A DNA stretch of 64,000 nucleotides from positions 806,001 through 870,000 of the forward strand of contig NC_050734.1 of assembly GCF_014133895.1 (NCBI RefSeq), in the 5' to 3' direction. This document shows, in pieces, positions 37,887 to 48,294 of the stretch. Origin of the DNA: Torulaspora globosa (taxonomy: Eukaryota; Ascomycota; Saccharomycetes; Saccharomycetales; Saccharomycetaceae). The notes under the pieces are model-generated. The model was not told where the DNA came from. It was given only the letters and a program-made list of their open reading frames with translations, and did no database searches. The translations under genes and the position numbers were made by a program. Each line of letters begins with the position of its first letter. The stretch's first letter is position 1.

Positions 37887-39398
37887 CTAAACATCCTCGA
37901 TGAATGATTGAAAACATTCCATGAAAGCCTCCATATTATAACTGTCAGGATAATGGATACAAATGTTGAGGCCCTTTTCGCTGTGAGTATAAGACAGAGA
38001 CATGAGCTGACCAGGCCTTAGGCTTTGAGTCACATTGAGCTCTCTCACACCGAACTTACCATCAGGAACATTATCAGTCCCTATTTTGATGTTTGAGAGA
38101 TCGTTTATCTGGATAAGCTTGGTATTGTTATTCTTTTCTTCGTAGCTGAACCTCATCCTCTTAATGTCATCGTCATTGAAGCCAAACTTTTCCCACGCCT
38201 TCATTCTCTGTCTCAATATTGTAACGACATGATCAGTGACTTTTTTGAACTGATACTCTAGGAGTTGCTCCCTGTATTTAGGGTCTTTCTCTGACAGTTT
38301 GATGCTACTCGAGTCATATCCATTGTAGACTGTGAGGCCGGAAAAGTTTTGATCATCTATCAACGACAACGGGCATTCCACTCTAATGTCCTTATAAAAC
38401 ATGCCAAATTCCGAAGAATCCTCTAACGATGACCTCAGATCAGCAGGAACGCAAAACGTGATAGTGCCCGTGAAGTTCCTAACAATAGGCTTCAAACAGA
38501 GCATTGTAATTGCACAAACGAAACTTCTTAAGCAAATGTCCTGCTGCTTGAACAAACAATTTAAACGTTCCAACCTCTCAGGAGGAATGTTACCAAAAAT
38601 TGTGGTGCCACATAAATTATTATCAGTTCTCAGTATATCAGCATAGCGTGCGCGAAATTCCTTCAGTTGCTGTGGAGGATTTGAATTCAGATAGTTGAAA
38701 GGTTTCTTAAGAGCATTCACGTATAACGCTTTGAAGAAAGACTGGGTCTGAAGATTGAACAAATCGGCTGCCTTAGCAGGTAGGCGGAGCTTCGCACTGT
38801 CATAAATGGACTTGGGAAAATGTGGAAGAACTGCACGATCAAGCTTGAAGATAGTTGACAATTCTTTTCCTTTCTTCGGGATGCTATTCAGAGTATCCAA
38901 AAAGAGCTTGTGAAAGTTGGCCGCAGAGAATACATCAAACAAGACATCATGCCCATGAAAGATAACCAAAGTTTCGTCAACTACAAAGAGCTCCCATAAA
39001 ACATTACCAGAACCCGGTTGAAAAATCGTTTGATTGAAAATATGGCGCAGCAGATATGGCGGAGCTCCGAAGCGGCAATTAACAAGCTCATCCTTGTAAC
39101 TGTCGAAGGTTATCGTGTTAATGACGTCGTCGGCTTTGATTTCCTTGACTGGTGCAAATTCTAGGCCTTCTGTTATTGTGGTATAAAGTTCGACGTGCTC
39201 CGAGATCAGCTTCGCAAGCGCTCTTGAAAGAAGTGACACATTTAGACGTGAATCCTTGTAAGTTAGAAGCGTAGCATCATCGGACCACTCTTCTGGTGTC
39301 GTAGAATACATTGCACCGAAGACAATGCCATTTCGATGACCTTCCAAGGATTGTGATAAAACCTTTTTTTCAACGCTGCTTAATGATCTAAAGGACAT
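37887..39398 (-). CDS. Alcohol acetyltransferase-like (ATF/SLI1 family)
   Basis: A 503-aa member of the fungal AATase family that includes Atf1, Atf2 and Sli1, which use acetyl-CoA to acetylate alcohols, sterols or other substrates. The overall layout fits: an N-terminal REWR-like start replaced by EGHRNGIVFGAMY, a central acyltransferase motif around residues 147-163, and a C-terminal half ending in a family-like ICIHYPDSYN segment. In the family the motif is HxxxDG. Here the sequence reads H150-D-V-L-F-D155-V, so a His lies five, not four, residues before the Asp, and Gly is Val. Substrate and activity are uncertain. Convergent with HAT2. Confidence 0.75.
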   Translation of the reverse strand: MSFRSLSSVEKKVLSQSLEGHRNGIVFGAMYSTTPEEWSDDATLLTYKDSRLNVSLLSRALAKLISEHVELYTTITEGLEFAPVKEIKADDVINTITFDSYKDELVNCRFGAPPYLLRHIFNQTIFQPGSGNVLWELFVVDETLVIFHGHDVLFDVFSAANFHKLFLDTLNSIPKKGKELSTIFKLDRAVLPHFPKSIYDSAKLRLPAKAADLFNLQTQSFFKALYVNALKKPFNYLNSNPPQQLKEFRARYADILRTDNNLCGTTIFGNIPPERLERLNCLFKQQDICLRSFVCAITMLCLKPIVRNFTGTITFCVPADLRSSLEDSSEFGMFYKDIRVECPLSLIDDQNFSGLTVYNGYDSSSIKLSEKDPKYREQLLEYQFKKVTDHVVTILRQRMKAWEKFGFNDDDIKRMRFSYEEKNNNTKLIQINDLSNIKIGTDNVPDGKFGVRELNVTQSLRPGQLMSLSYTHSEKGLNICIHYPDSYNMEAFMECFQSFIEDV

Positions 39399-39900
39399 GG
39401 CAAGCTGATGAACTCTTATAGCGGTACAGTATAAATGAAATGGAAAGGAAGTCCAGTCTGTTAGAAGCTCATATTTATATGAATAATGCTCGGGAGAAGG
39501 GATAGAGTTGTCGTTTAGAACATTGCAATATTAATCTTGTCTCAATCTCAATGGAGTGCACAAGTCCCATCCCGCTATCCTTGCACTTCGTTGAGCCGCC
39601 AAGAAGTATATTGAAAAATGCGAGACCTGGAGTTTTTCACTTTACGATTCGTAAAGGCGTCTAGGAACGAAGACCGAAATCTAAACGAGAACACTTTTAA
39701 TGAACGAAACCAATCATATAGGGAAGACCACAATCGTCAATTTCAACGCTAGGAATCACATCAGCTGCTCGGAAACCATAATAATGTGCACAAGGAATTG
39801 ATGGCTTGAAACAATGTAAAGACCCGCTGGGCATTCCGCTGGAAAAGTTTTGCCCGGTAGCTTACATTTATCGTAGCATATTTAACTATCCCTTGCATCA
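39399..39900. other. Intergenic gap between acetyltransferase and POL5
   Basis: 502 bp upstream of the acetyltransferase start and downstream of the POL5 stop. A TATAAATG stretch at about 39430-39437 lies close to the acetyltransferase ATG (39398). No RNA gene, repeat or credible ORF was seen. Confidence 0.4.
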
Positions 39901-42900
39901 TTAACAGGTTTGCTTCCTGGTGAATAACCAGTTTGGTAAATCCATAAATAAACTCGGACCAAACTTGCCGGACGAAGCCCATTTTTTCATTGTCTCTGCA
40001 TACAGATCGATGATCTGGCCTAAGTTGTCATCACTGTTGCCATCACTACTCTCCATGATAATCTTGCTCAAAAACAGCGAAGCGCTGGAACCAACAGAGT
40101 AATATGTTTCCTGATGCAGACCAGGCTTAGACTGAAGCAGTGCATCATGAACTGATTTTAGCATTTCGAATAAAGTGTTCTGATGGCTTATACGACTGAA
40201 AAAAGAGGTCTTAATCTTGAAAAGTTTGCTCTTCAATAATTTGGCAATTCTGTTGGCCAAAGCCTTATCGGTTGTCTGCTGAATGCATCTGATCATCGGT
40301 TGAATCAGCAGGAGGCAAGGTGGGTATGCTGACTTCTCTGCTTCGAGATTAGACTCTTTTAGCGCAGATTTTTCAACATGTCTAACATAGATTTCAAGCA
40401 TGTCAATGATTCTCTGCTTGAAAGCAATCACGCTTTCGCGAGATTCTTGAGCTTCGATTTTTCTTTGATTACCCGTTGAGATGCTCGAAAGAGCCTGTTT
40501 TCTGCGCTTGAAAATCTCGGATAGTTGTCCGTCTAATTCCATCATCTTTTCGTCATCCATGGATTCCTCGTCTTCGTCCCCGTCTTCCTCAGCATCAAAT
40601 TCATGCTCGTCATCGTCCCCCAGCTGATCAAATTTAACCTCGCCCTTCTCGTTGACGATATTTTCAGGGAGGTTCAAGGCCTTCGCCAGAGCACTTGCAG
40701 CTTCTCTATCAATTTTGGCAATGTCACTCTGTTCAGCACCTTCTTCCTGCTCGTCATCAACGCTTGCGGAAGACTCATCATCGTCCTCTATGCTACTCTC
40801 GTCTTGTTCGTCTTCTTCGTCTTCTTCCTCACTTTTTTCATCATCAAGCTCCTTTTCTTCAGATGAACCCTCATCCATTGCCTCATATTCACCAGCTCCC
40901 TCGAAGAGCTGACTGAAGCCCTTCTTATTTTCTCTAGCAGACAAGACATCCAGCAAAACTTTGAGTTCTTCTTCTCCGATATCTTCGATGAATTGCTGCC
41001 AAACGTAGAGGCTTGACTTTTTGAGCAAAGCTTTCCGCTGTGCCAGCAAAGATAGAAGAATTTCTGTCATACCCACCAAGGATGAGTCATTCTCATCCCT
41101 ATTCTTGTAGAAGCTGCAGAGCTCTTCAGCGACTTGAACTGCATCACTCTCTCCGGAGTACAATTGCAATAGAGACATCGATAGAAGCATTTCTATACCA
41201 CGTAGCTGCGCATTTTCCAAGTCGGTCGAAACGCTACTCAAGACCTTAAAAGCATTTTCTTTGACTTCATTCAATGATTCGTCCATTTTGGTTGCTAACT
41301 GCTTTCCTGACGATTCTGCTTCTCTAATCATCTGTAGGGCATAATATTGGTACGAATGGTTCTGAGTAGTTGATTGCATAGCTTCGGACAAAATTGATTG
41401 GAGTCTCTCGTTGGCCAAAGTGTTGATCGTCTCATCGCCCTCGAAAAAGAATGCTAACGAGACGATCGGACGGAGGAGCAACTCCACAACCATATCATGG
41501 GTCAATTGCGCTCTATGGCCACGCACGACATACAGCAGAGTATCCAATGCAAACTGTAACTGAGTCTTCTCTGCACTTGAACTGGACTTCACTGAATAGT
41601 TCGATAATGACTCGAATATTTCGCAGAGAGTAGCTTCGTCTAATTGGTCTAAGGCCAAGAGTTTTGACACGGTTTTGGTTTTCGTTAGTTTATCAAAGTT
41701 GATCGAGCCATTAGGTCCGAACAAAAGTGCAGTGAAACATGGCACAAGTTTGTGGGAAGGGTCTTTTTGACAAATATCGACAATAGAATTCAAAATCTTG
41801 TGGGATATCTTAAAGAGGAATCGTCTAGAGTCGCTTGAGTGGTTTATGAGTGTCCTTAAAAAATTTTGGCTAAAACAGCATGATACCCAATTAGATGGAA
41901 CGAGCGGGAGGGTTTTCTCGAAGATGACAAATCCCAGAAACTTCCTCTCATTGGATGCTTTTTCGTTAAAGATAGTTTCATCGACGGCAGCTTGCCAGAA
42001 CTCTGGGAATTGGATAATATGCGATTTTTCCTTCTTCCTTTTTTTGTTCTTTTGCTTACCACTGCCATTAGAGCTCGATGGCTCCTGCGTAACCACAGGC
42101 AAAAGGACATCCCAAACGAAATGCAATCTTGGAGCCCAGTTGGCTGCCTTTACAGAATCTTCGCCGTCTGCTGCACCGGAGTTACAGAGCACCTTAGACA
42201 GCAGGGGTAGATTGCCTCTCGCGAGCGGATCATTTGCCTTCCAAGATTTCGAGCTCAAAGTCACTTGAGCAAGCGCCGACGAGAGATCCACAGAGCGATT
42301 GTGGTTCAATAGAACATAGATCGCGATTCCTTCATTGGTCAAGGTCAGCTGGTACTGATCCAACAGTTTTAGGATGCTTTGCGCCACATGAATGTCAACG
42401 TACGGCAGTAGTTTTTGAATGGCTTGGAAAAGCGTAAACAGACATGGCTCACGCAGCCAAGTTCTGACAACCGCTAGCTGGCACAATTCATCCATGAAGC
42501 GGAACGCAAAAGCCGAGATTTCTCCATCCTCAGAAATAAAGATCTTTGCGAAGACGACTTCGCTTAAAAGTGCCTGCAGCCCGAACATTTTGCCAAACAG
42601 CAAGCCTCTTTCGTCCTTACCCTTTGCTGGCTTCTTAGAGTCAGCACTCTTGGAATTCAACGACAACGTATCAGAAAGCAAATCGAGCAGGTTGTTCATG
42701 CTACCCAATTCCGCCGGCACATCGCCCTCCATGTTCAAAGCCACGTTGACGACCTCGGCCAGACATAACGAAAAGCCAAGTCGAGCACTATTTCTGCTCG
42801 ACGCCAAACCATTGATTAGTCTCTTAAGTACGTACGACCATTCATCCGCATCATCCGGCAACGTAAGTGCCGAGAGCTCTCCAATCAGTCCCACCGCCGC

Positions 42901-42972
42901 TTCAACTCGCTCATCCTGTAGATCAGAAGCGAGCTTGTAAAACCAGTCCCTATTGACACGAGCCGATACCAT
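39901..42972 (-). CDS. POL5: Pol5, nucleolar MYBBP1A-like ribosome biogenesis factor
   Basis: A 1,023-aa HEAT-like helical protein of the Pol5/MYBBP1A family, acting in the nucleolus in rRNA production and 60S assembly despite its polymerase name. The start VNRDWFYKLASDLQDERVEAAV matches the family N-terminus in pattern; the ATG at 42972 is used, as the longer frame begins with GTG at 42999. A long Glu/Asp-rich tract covers about 710-830, followed by more helical repeats to the end. S. cerevisiae Pol5 (YEL055C) has 1,022 aa. A PAC box upstream supports co-regulation with ribosome-biogenesis genes. Confidence 0.96.
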   Translation of the reverse strand: MVSARVNRDWFYKLASDLQDERVEAAVGLIGELSALTLPDDADEWSYVLKRLINGLASSRNSARLGFSLCLAEVVNVALNMEGDVPAELGSMNNLLDLLSDTLSLNSKSADSKKPAKGKDERGLLFGKMFGLQALLSEVVFAKIFISEDGEISAFAFRFMDELCQLAVVRTWLREPCLFTLFQAIQKLLPYVDIHVAQSILKLLDQYQLTLTNEGIAIYVLLNHNRSVDLSSALAQVTLSSKSWKANDPLARGNLPLLSKVLCNSGAADGEDSVKAANWAPRLHFVWDVLLPVVTQEPSSSNGSGKQKNKKRKKEKSHIIQFPEFWQAAVDETIFNEKASNERKFLGFVIFEKTLPLVPSNWVSCCFSQNFLRTLINHSSDSRRFLFKISHKILNSIVDICQKDPSHKLVPCFTALLFGPNGSINFDKLTKTKTVSKLLALDQLDEATLCEIFESLSNYSVKSSSSAEKTQLQFALDTLLYVVRGHRAQLTHDMVVELLLRPIVSLAFFFEGDETINTLANERLQSILSEAMQSTTQNHSYQYYALQMIREAESSGKQLATKMDESLNEVKENAFKVLSSVSTDLENAQLRGIEMLLSMSLLQLYSGESDAVQVAEELCSFYKNRDENDSSLVGMTEILLSLLAQRKALLKKSSLYVWQQFIEDIGEEELKVLLDVLSARENKKGFSQLFEGAGEYEAMDEGSSEEKELDDEKSEEEDEEDEQDESSIEDDDESSASVDDEQEEGAEQSDIAKIDREAASALAKALNLPENIVNEKGEVKFDQLGDDDEHEFDAEEDGDEDEESMDDEKMMELDGQLSEIFKRRKQALSSISTGNQRKIEAQESRESVIAFKQRIIDMLEIYVRHVEKSALKESNLEAEKSAYPPCLLLIQPMIRCIQQTTDKALANRIAKLLKSKLFKIKTSFFSRISHQNTLFEMLKSVHDALLQSKPGLHQETYYSVGSSASLFLSKIIMESSDGNSDDNLGQIIDLYAETMKKWASSGKFGPSLFMDLPNWLFTRKQTC

Positions 42973-43042
42973 ACTGAAGTGACGAGGCCAATAAACCACC
43001 AGGGCAGCTTACATCTCAACTATCAATGCTCCATTCTTCCTA

Positions 43043-43075
43043 CTCATCGCCCATCACTATGTAAAATATTTCACT
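43043..43075 (-). promoter_or_regulatory. PAC box and RRPE-like motif upstream of POL5
   Basis: CTCATCGC at 43043-43050 is a perfect PAC element 70 bp upstream of the POL5 ATG. AAAATATTTCA at about 43063-43073 resembles RRPE with one substitution. The rest of the 42973-43592 gap is GC-rich around 43150-43280. It contains the ATP15 promoter and no further gene that I can support. Confidence 0.65.
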
Positions 43076-43592
43076 ATGGGCTTACCCGGCGAAGCCATAT
43101 GATGGAAACTCATACTGAAGCTGCTTAAAACGAGAGGAAAAGGCGGCGAATGGACCCAATGGCATCTCATCAATCGCCTCCCAGCTGACCGCCGCGTAGC
43201 GTGCCTAGCTGCGCCGCAGAGTCCTCGCGGCGACGACTGCGGTGGCTGCTCTCATCGCCGTTCTTGCGCTCAGCAGCCTACCAGTCAGATAGCATCGTGC
43301 CAAGCTAGCCAACCGTGAACCAGCGCTTTCCGCAGTAGCTCTTTAACGCTGCCAATTGATCGTTGTTGCCAAAATTTTTGAATGGTAGCGCCGCGCACGC
43401 ACATCACAGGATACGAGCCAATTGTATATGCGGTGTTCCAAGCTGGGAGAGCTGCCAAAGCAGTTATTGGAACCACTGCACAGTCAACTGGGACGTCTTG
43501 CAAGCGAAGAGATCTACTGCTACAGTTCTCTTGTGCTGTGTTTTCACATTCAGTTGTTCCAATTTGCTCAGAACACAATCACTGCGATCAGG

Positions 43593-43781
43593 ATGTCTTC
43601 TTGGAGGAAAGCCGGCTTGACCTACAACACATACCTTTCGGTGGCTGCCAAGACCGTGAGGGCAGCCTTGAAGCCAGAGTTACAGACTTCCAAGGTGTTG
43701 GCCAGATCTAAGACCGAGGCCCGTTACGTGAAGTACGAAAAGGGCAGTCCTACCTCGGACCCAGTGCCTCTACAAGAGTAA
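43593..43781 (+). CDS. ATP15: ATP synthase F1 epsilon subunit
   Basis: A 62-aa mitochondrial F1 epsilon subunit, part of the central stalk of ATP synthase. It begins MSSWRKAGLTYNTYLSVAAK and matches S. cerevisiae Atp15 (62 aa) along its length, without a cleavable presequence. The reading frame is open upstream to 43422, but the homologous start is the ATG at 43593. It is followed by MDL2 on the same strand, the order seen for YPL271W-YPL270W. Confidence 0.95.
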   Translation: MSSWRKAGLTYNTYLSVAAKTVRAALKPELQTSKVLARSKTEARYVKYEKGSPTSDPVPLQE

Positions 43782-43982
43782 GCGGACAATCCATGACGAT
43801 GATGGCTCTAAATATTCGAAATTTGTAGTTAGGAAGAAATTGTATAGTTGGCAAGTTCAAGATTTGTTAGCTTTTATGGTCTCTGTGTTGTAGTAACGAT
43901 GACTTTTTCAGTTAGCTGGACGTAATAATGAGAGCCATGCAGAAGAGTACTGGAAAGCCGTCAGCTTAAGGTTGATTGAGGG

Positions 43983-46268
43983 ATGTTAGCACTCGGTGGT
44001 GGTTCTTTGGTCATGAGGCGATCGGCAATCTCGGCAGTGAGGATGGTGATGTTTGGAAGGGGCAATTTGACGGGTCGGCCGCTGCAGATGATCAAATCAT
44101 CGTTACTTGGTGCCGATAGTGTCTCTAAAAGGCTCTGTCACCAGTTGGTGAGGCCTAGATTGCTATCGAATGAAAGAGTGACATTGGCAGTATTCGTCCG
44201 CTCAATGCAGCCAGGGACGCCGGCTCTGCACAGAAGCTATTCCGCTACTGCCAAGCTGCAGCAGGCCAAAAGGAAGAAGGTTAAGGACGGTGAAGAGAAA
44301 TCAGGCCTGGGAGACGTTGCCAGGCTTCTTATGTTGGCACGTCCCGATTGGAAACTGCTTGTCGTTGCCATTACATTGCTGGCGATTTCCTGTGCTATTG
44401 GTATGAGTATACCAAAAGTTATAGGACTGATCCTAGATGTGCTGAAAACAGGACTGGAGAATAATGAGGGCCAGGAGGGCCCAATCCCAATGGCGAACGT
44501 GCCGCCAATTTTCATGGGACTTTCGATATACGAATTTTTGGCCGGATTCGCCGGCCTCATGGTTCTCGGAATCGCCGCCAACTATGGGAGGATCGTACTT
44601 CTTCGGATCCTGAGTGAGAGAGTAGTGGCTAGGTTACGTGCAAATGTTATCAAGAAGACGATCCACCAGGATGCCGAGTTTTTCGATAGACATAAAGTGG
44701 GTGACTTGATTTCAAGACTTGGATCTGATGCATACGTGGTATCACGCTCGATGACACAAAAGGTCTCTGATGGGTTTAAAGCACTCATTTGTGGTGGTGT
44801 CGGAGTCGGCATGATGGTTTCAATATCGCCAGAACTTTCTGGGTTGCTTCTATTATTCACACCTCCGGTCTTGTTTAGCTCGTCAATCTTTGGCAGGAAA
44901 ATCAGACATATTTCAACCGAATTGCAGGAAGCCACTGGTCAGTTGACTAGAGTTTCTGAGGAGCAGCTTAGTGGGGTAAGAACCGTGCAATCGTTTGTTG
45001 CCGAGCAGAAAGAGATCCATAGATACAACTTCGCAATCAGAGATATCTTCAATGTCGGTAAAAAGGCCGCCTTCATAAATGCCCAATTTTTCACAGCTAC
45101 CAGCTCCTTAGGTGATATTAGTTTTCTTGTCGTGCTGGCCTATGGTTCTTACCTTGTCCTACAGGGCAGCTTGACAATCGGTGACCTGACAGCGTTCATG
45201 TTGTACACGGAATACACCGGAAGTTCAGTTTTTGGGTTAACCAGTTTCTACTCAGAGTTGATGCAGGGTGTTGGTGCTGCCACAAGGCTGTTTGAATTGA
45301 CAGATCGTGTGCCCTCGATAAGCCCGACATCCGGGAAGAAGTTCGTCCCCGGAAAAGGTGAGATTGTTTTCAAGGACGTTTCGTTCAGCTATCCGACAAG
45401 ACCCGGCAACATCATTTTTAATGACTTGAATCTACACATTCCTGCAGGTTCCAATGTTTGTGTGGTGGGACCGTCAGGTCGCGGTAAGTCCACAATTGCG
45501 CTTTTACTTCTTCGCTTCTACAACCCTACTAGCGGGCAGATCTTCATTGATGGACAGGATATCAGCAAACTCAACAGCAAATCTTTGAGACGTGAGATTG
45601 GTATAGTTCAGCAAGAGCCTGTCTTAATGTCCGGCACAATACGGGACAACATTACCTATGGTTTAACGGAGACACCGACTAAAGAAGAGATTCGTACAGT
45701 CGCAAAACAGTGCTTCTGCCACAACTTCATCACGAAGTTTCCTCATGGCTATGACACGGTCATAGGCCCACAGGGTGCCTTGTTAAGTGGCGGCCAAAAG
45801 CAGAGAATCGCTATCGCAAGGGCTTTGATCAAGCAGCCCAGTATTTTAGTCCTCGACGAAGCCACTTCAGCACTAGACGTCGAAAGTGAAGGCGCCATCA
45901 ACTATACCTTCGGTCAGTTGATGAAAAGTAAATCTGTGACCATTGTCAGCATAGCACATCGTTTGAGTACTATCAGGAGATCTGAGAAAATCATCGTGCT
46001 GGGCAATGATGGTTCCGTCGTGGAAACCGGCGACTTCAAGGACCTTTTTGCCAACCCTTCAAGTGAACTCTCCAAACTACTGAACGAAAAGTCCAGCAGG
46101 ACCGAGGTTTCTTCGGCAAATTACCAACCTCCAGCTGACGAGAAGCAATTGGAAGATGAAATAATAGCACACTCTTCCGAGTTGGGATCAGAAGGCCATG
46201 ACGATTCAGTCGAAGAAATACTGAAGGACGTCAGCTCTGACGGTAAGCCTATAAAACTACCCCAGTAG
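43983..46268 (+). CDS. MDL2: Mdl2-like mitochondrial ABC half-transporter
   Basis: A 761-aa inner-membrane ABC half-transporter. The first ~100 residues are Arg/Ser-rich with several Met, a mitochondrial presequence. A six-helix ABC membrane domain occupies about 115-440. The nucleotide-binding domain has Walker A GPSGRGKST (about 496-504), the LSGGQKQR signature, Walker B SILVLDEATSALD and the H-loop IAHRLST. The ~50-residue C-terminal extension is acidic. The paralogue Mdl1 exports peptides; the substrate of Mdl2 is less clear. Synteny with ATP15 and KAR9 identifies MDL2 rather than MDL1. S. cerevisiae Mdl2 has 773 aa. Confidence 0.94.
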   Translation: MLALGGGSLVMRRSAISAVRMVMFGRGNLTGRPLQMIKSSLLGADSVSKRLCHQLVRPRLLSNERVTLAVFVRSMQPGTPALHRSYSATAKLQQAKRKKVKDGEEKSGLGDVARLLMLARPDWKLLVVAITLLAISCAIGMSIPKVIGLILDVLKTGLENNEGQEGPIPMANVPPIFMGLSIYEFLAGFAGLMVLGIAANYGRIVLLRILSERVVARLRANVIKKTIHQDAEFFDRHKVGDLISRLGSDAYVVSRSMTQKVSDGFKALICGGVGVGMMVSISPELSGLLLLFTPPVLFSSSIFGRKIRHISTELQEATGQLTRVSEEQLSGVRTVQSFVAEQKEIHRYNFAIRDIFNVGKKAAFINAQFFTATSSLGDISFLVVLAYGSYLVLQGSLTIGDLTAFMLYTEYTGSSVFGLTSFYSELMQGVGAATRLFELTDRVPSISPTSGKKFVPGKGEIVFKDVSFSYPTRPGNIIFNDLNLHIPAGSNVCVVGPSGRGKSTIALLLLRFYNPTSGQIFIDGQDISKLNSKSLRREIGIVQQEPVLMSGTIRDNITYGLTETPTKEEIRTVAKQCFCHNFITKFPHGYDTVIGPQGALLSGGQKQRIAIARALIKQPSILVLDEATSALDVESEGAINYTFGQLMKSKSVTIVSIAHRLSTIRRSEKIIVLGNDGSVVETGDFKDLFANPSSELSKLLNEKSSRTEVSSANYQPPADEKQLEDEIIAHSSELGSEGHDDSVEEILKDVSSDGKPIKLPQ

Positions 46269-46578
46269 GAAGCAAGATTTTTTTATGCATTGAACCTAGC
46301 ACTGGCTCAAGTTGCTCGACATTTCAAAAATTGTTGCTTGACGCCAAACTTTCTATTAACATTCACATCACCCAGGAAATATTGTATATATAAGAATCAT
46401 AGTTACTTGCAGGGCCATCTGTTGTGACCTTGATCGGTCCTAGGCTTGTCAGTTCAAGGTCTCGCGTGCTCGGATTAAACGGCCCTGTTGTAGAATGAAG
46501 ATTAAGTTAGCTGTTAGTGAAACAGCAGAAGAGTGTTCTAAGCGATATAAGAGACCTAATATTCGATCGAGCTGAACT
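46269..46578 (+). promoter_or_regulatory. MDL2-KAR9 intergenic region
   Basis: 310 bp between two same-strand genes. A TATATATAAG stretch at about 46384-46393 is the only promoter-like element seen. No RNA gene or ORF is apparent. Confidence 0.35.
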
Positions 46579-48294
46579 ATGATCGAACATGATGAATCGA
46601 GAAATTTCCTGCTTAAAATAACTGGTCATGTTGCCGGCATACAGGACATTTTGAAATCAATAGAAGAAAGCTCAGACTGGAACGACAGCTTCTCGGATCT
46701 GATTTTAGACCTTTGGAACCAATTGAGAGGTTTAAAGGGACATTTGGCGTCGATTTTCACCCTTGATGTTCCTTTGGATCGAATAAGCGACCAACTGCTT
46801 CGTCTACAGAACAACAAGGGCGATTTCGCTAGTATTGTTGGCACCGTCAGTCGAATTGAACCATCACTATCACACTTGCTTGACATCTTGGAAAGTGAGA
46901 GAAGCAAGTGCAAAGAAAGCCAGGATTTTGGTTCCGTCTTAAATCTGATAGAAAACTGTATGCAAATTGCAAGCGAAGCGGACGTATGGCTCGGTTCCAG
47001 CAAATCCGTACTCGACGCATCACTGGAGTATAATGAGATTCTGAAAGATCACATTGAGACGTTAGAAAATGTCATTGAAACCAACATAGAACTGTGTTTT
47101 GAACTACAAGAGGAGAGGTTTTCTTCGCCCGTGCGACATACGCCTTCGTTCACTTTGAAGCAACTTATAAGGCTACTGTCTTCTAATTCCGAAGGATCTG
47201 GCGTTAAATTACCCACTTTTTCCGCTGTTGAAGAGGCTTTATGCAAGAAGTTTCTGGCGCTTAAACATAGCATACCGCCCATAGAAAGAAGCCTTACAGA
47301 GATCCTACCAGAGAGGATTCAAGATTTTGGTAGGCGAAACGTGCCTAACATAGCCCATATAACCCTTCTGCTTGAGGATAAAAAGAAGGGTTTGCTATCC
47401 AAATATAGATTCATGGTTGACGAGATTCGAGAGCTGCAAACTGAACTGATAGATAAAAGATGGAGCGTACTGTTTCGGAATTTGAACCACGAGTTGGCGT
47501 CCATACTGAACGAGATTGAAGTCCTGCAGTCTAAAATTTCACAACATGATCACAGCTCGGTTATTAATGGCAGACTTCGAGAACAACTGGAAAAGAAAAC
47601 AAAGACTGTGATGAAAACTTTCAATGTTGCCTATAAAGCCCTAGAGTTTTCATTGCTCGAGCCGCAAGTTGCATCAGAAACCAACGCGTTGGCACAGAGG
47701 TGGCTCGATATACGACCTCAAAGTGATAAGATTTTGACCAAAGTTACACGCGAGCAGGACGACGTCCAATCGCTATCAGACAGACTTCAAGACCTCTCTT
47801 TAAGGAGTAATATTCCGCCAGCGCAGTCCAATCCGTCGCAGAGGAGCAATTTTGGAGCTTTCCTGCTGAAGAAAATGAATATAAGACCTGTGATTGTCAA
47901 AGGAACTCCAGCATCCGCTGCGAAGGCAAATCCTGTTTACCAGCATTCACCACTCAAAGAGAAGAGCGGCCCCATGGACGGTCTCATTTTAAAGACTGCC
48001 CCGCTCTTGCCTTATTCGCGCCAGCGGAGCAGCTCAGAAGATCTCTTTGACACTCTCGAAGGCTCGTCGGGCTTGACATCAGACTCGCTGGAGTCTCTGG
48101 AGTTTGAAAAGATTTCATATTATTCCAGGCAGCAGAGTAGAATTCCAATTCTGCCGGCAACGACGTTGCCAATAACCGCAATAAGATCTCAGTCGGTGAA
48201 ATCATCGCAACAATGGACGCCATGTCCGCTTAGACGTCGCTCGCTGAAGCAGCCGACACCAAGAGCACTCCTACTATCAGCTGGTATGATGTAG
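46579..48294 (+). CDS. KAR9: Kar9 spindle-orientation adaptor
   Basis: A 571-aa protein of the Kar9 family, which links Bim1 on astral microtubule tips to the myosin Myo2 and positions the spindle asymmetrically. Residues 1-400 are helical, as expected for the Kar9 N-domain. The C-terminal 150 residues are disordered and basic. They contain SRIP (520-523), a consensus SxIP motif for EB1/Bim1, and near the end a QPTPRALL segment similar to the LxxPTPh motif but with Arg at the hydrophobic position. Overall similarity to S. cerevisiae Kar9 (644 aa) appears low, so identity rests partly on the MDL2-KAR9-PLC1 order. Confidence 0.87.
   Translation: MIEHDESRNFLLKITGHVAGIQDILKSIEESSDWNDSFSDLILDLWNQLRGLKGHLASIFTLDVPLDRISDQLLRLQNNKGDFASIVGTVSRIEPSLSHLLDILESERSKCKESQDFGSVLNLIENCMQIASEADVWLGSSKSVLDASLEYNEILKDHIETLENVIETNIELCFELQEERFSSPVRHTPSFTLKQLIRLLSSNSEGSGVKLPTFSAVEEALCKKFLALKHSIPPIERSLTEILPERIQDFGRRNVPNIAHITLLLEDKKKGLLSKYRFMVDEIRELQTELIDKRWSVLFRNLNHELASILNEIEVLQSKISQHDHSSVINGRLREQLEKKTKTVMKTFNVAYKALEFSLLEPQVASETNALAQRWLDIRPQSDKILTKVTREQDDVQSLSDRLQDLSLRSNIPPAQSNPSQRSNFGAFLLKKMNIRPVIVKGTPASAAKANPVYQHSPLKEKSGPMDGLILKTAPLLPYSRQRSSSEDLFDTLEGSSGLTSDSLESLEFEKISYYSRQQSRIPILPATTLPITAIRSQSVKSSQQWTPCPLRRRSLKQPTPRALLLSAGMM

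Noticed and set aside
41798..42268. 156-aa plus-strand frame within POL5
   Set aside because: It is antisense to a well-matched POL5 domain and has no independent support.
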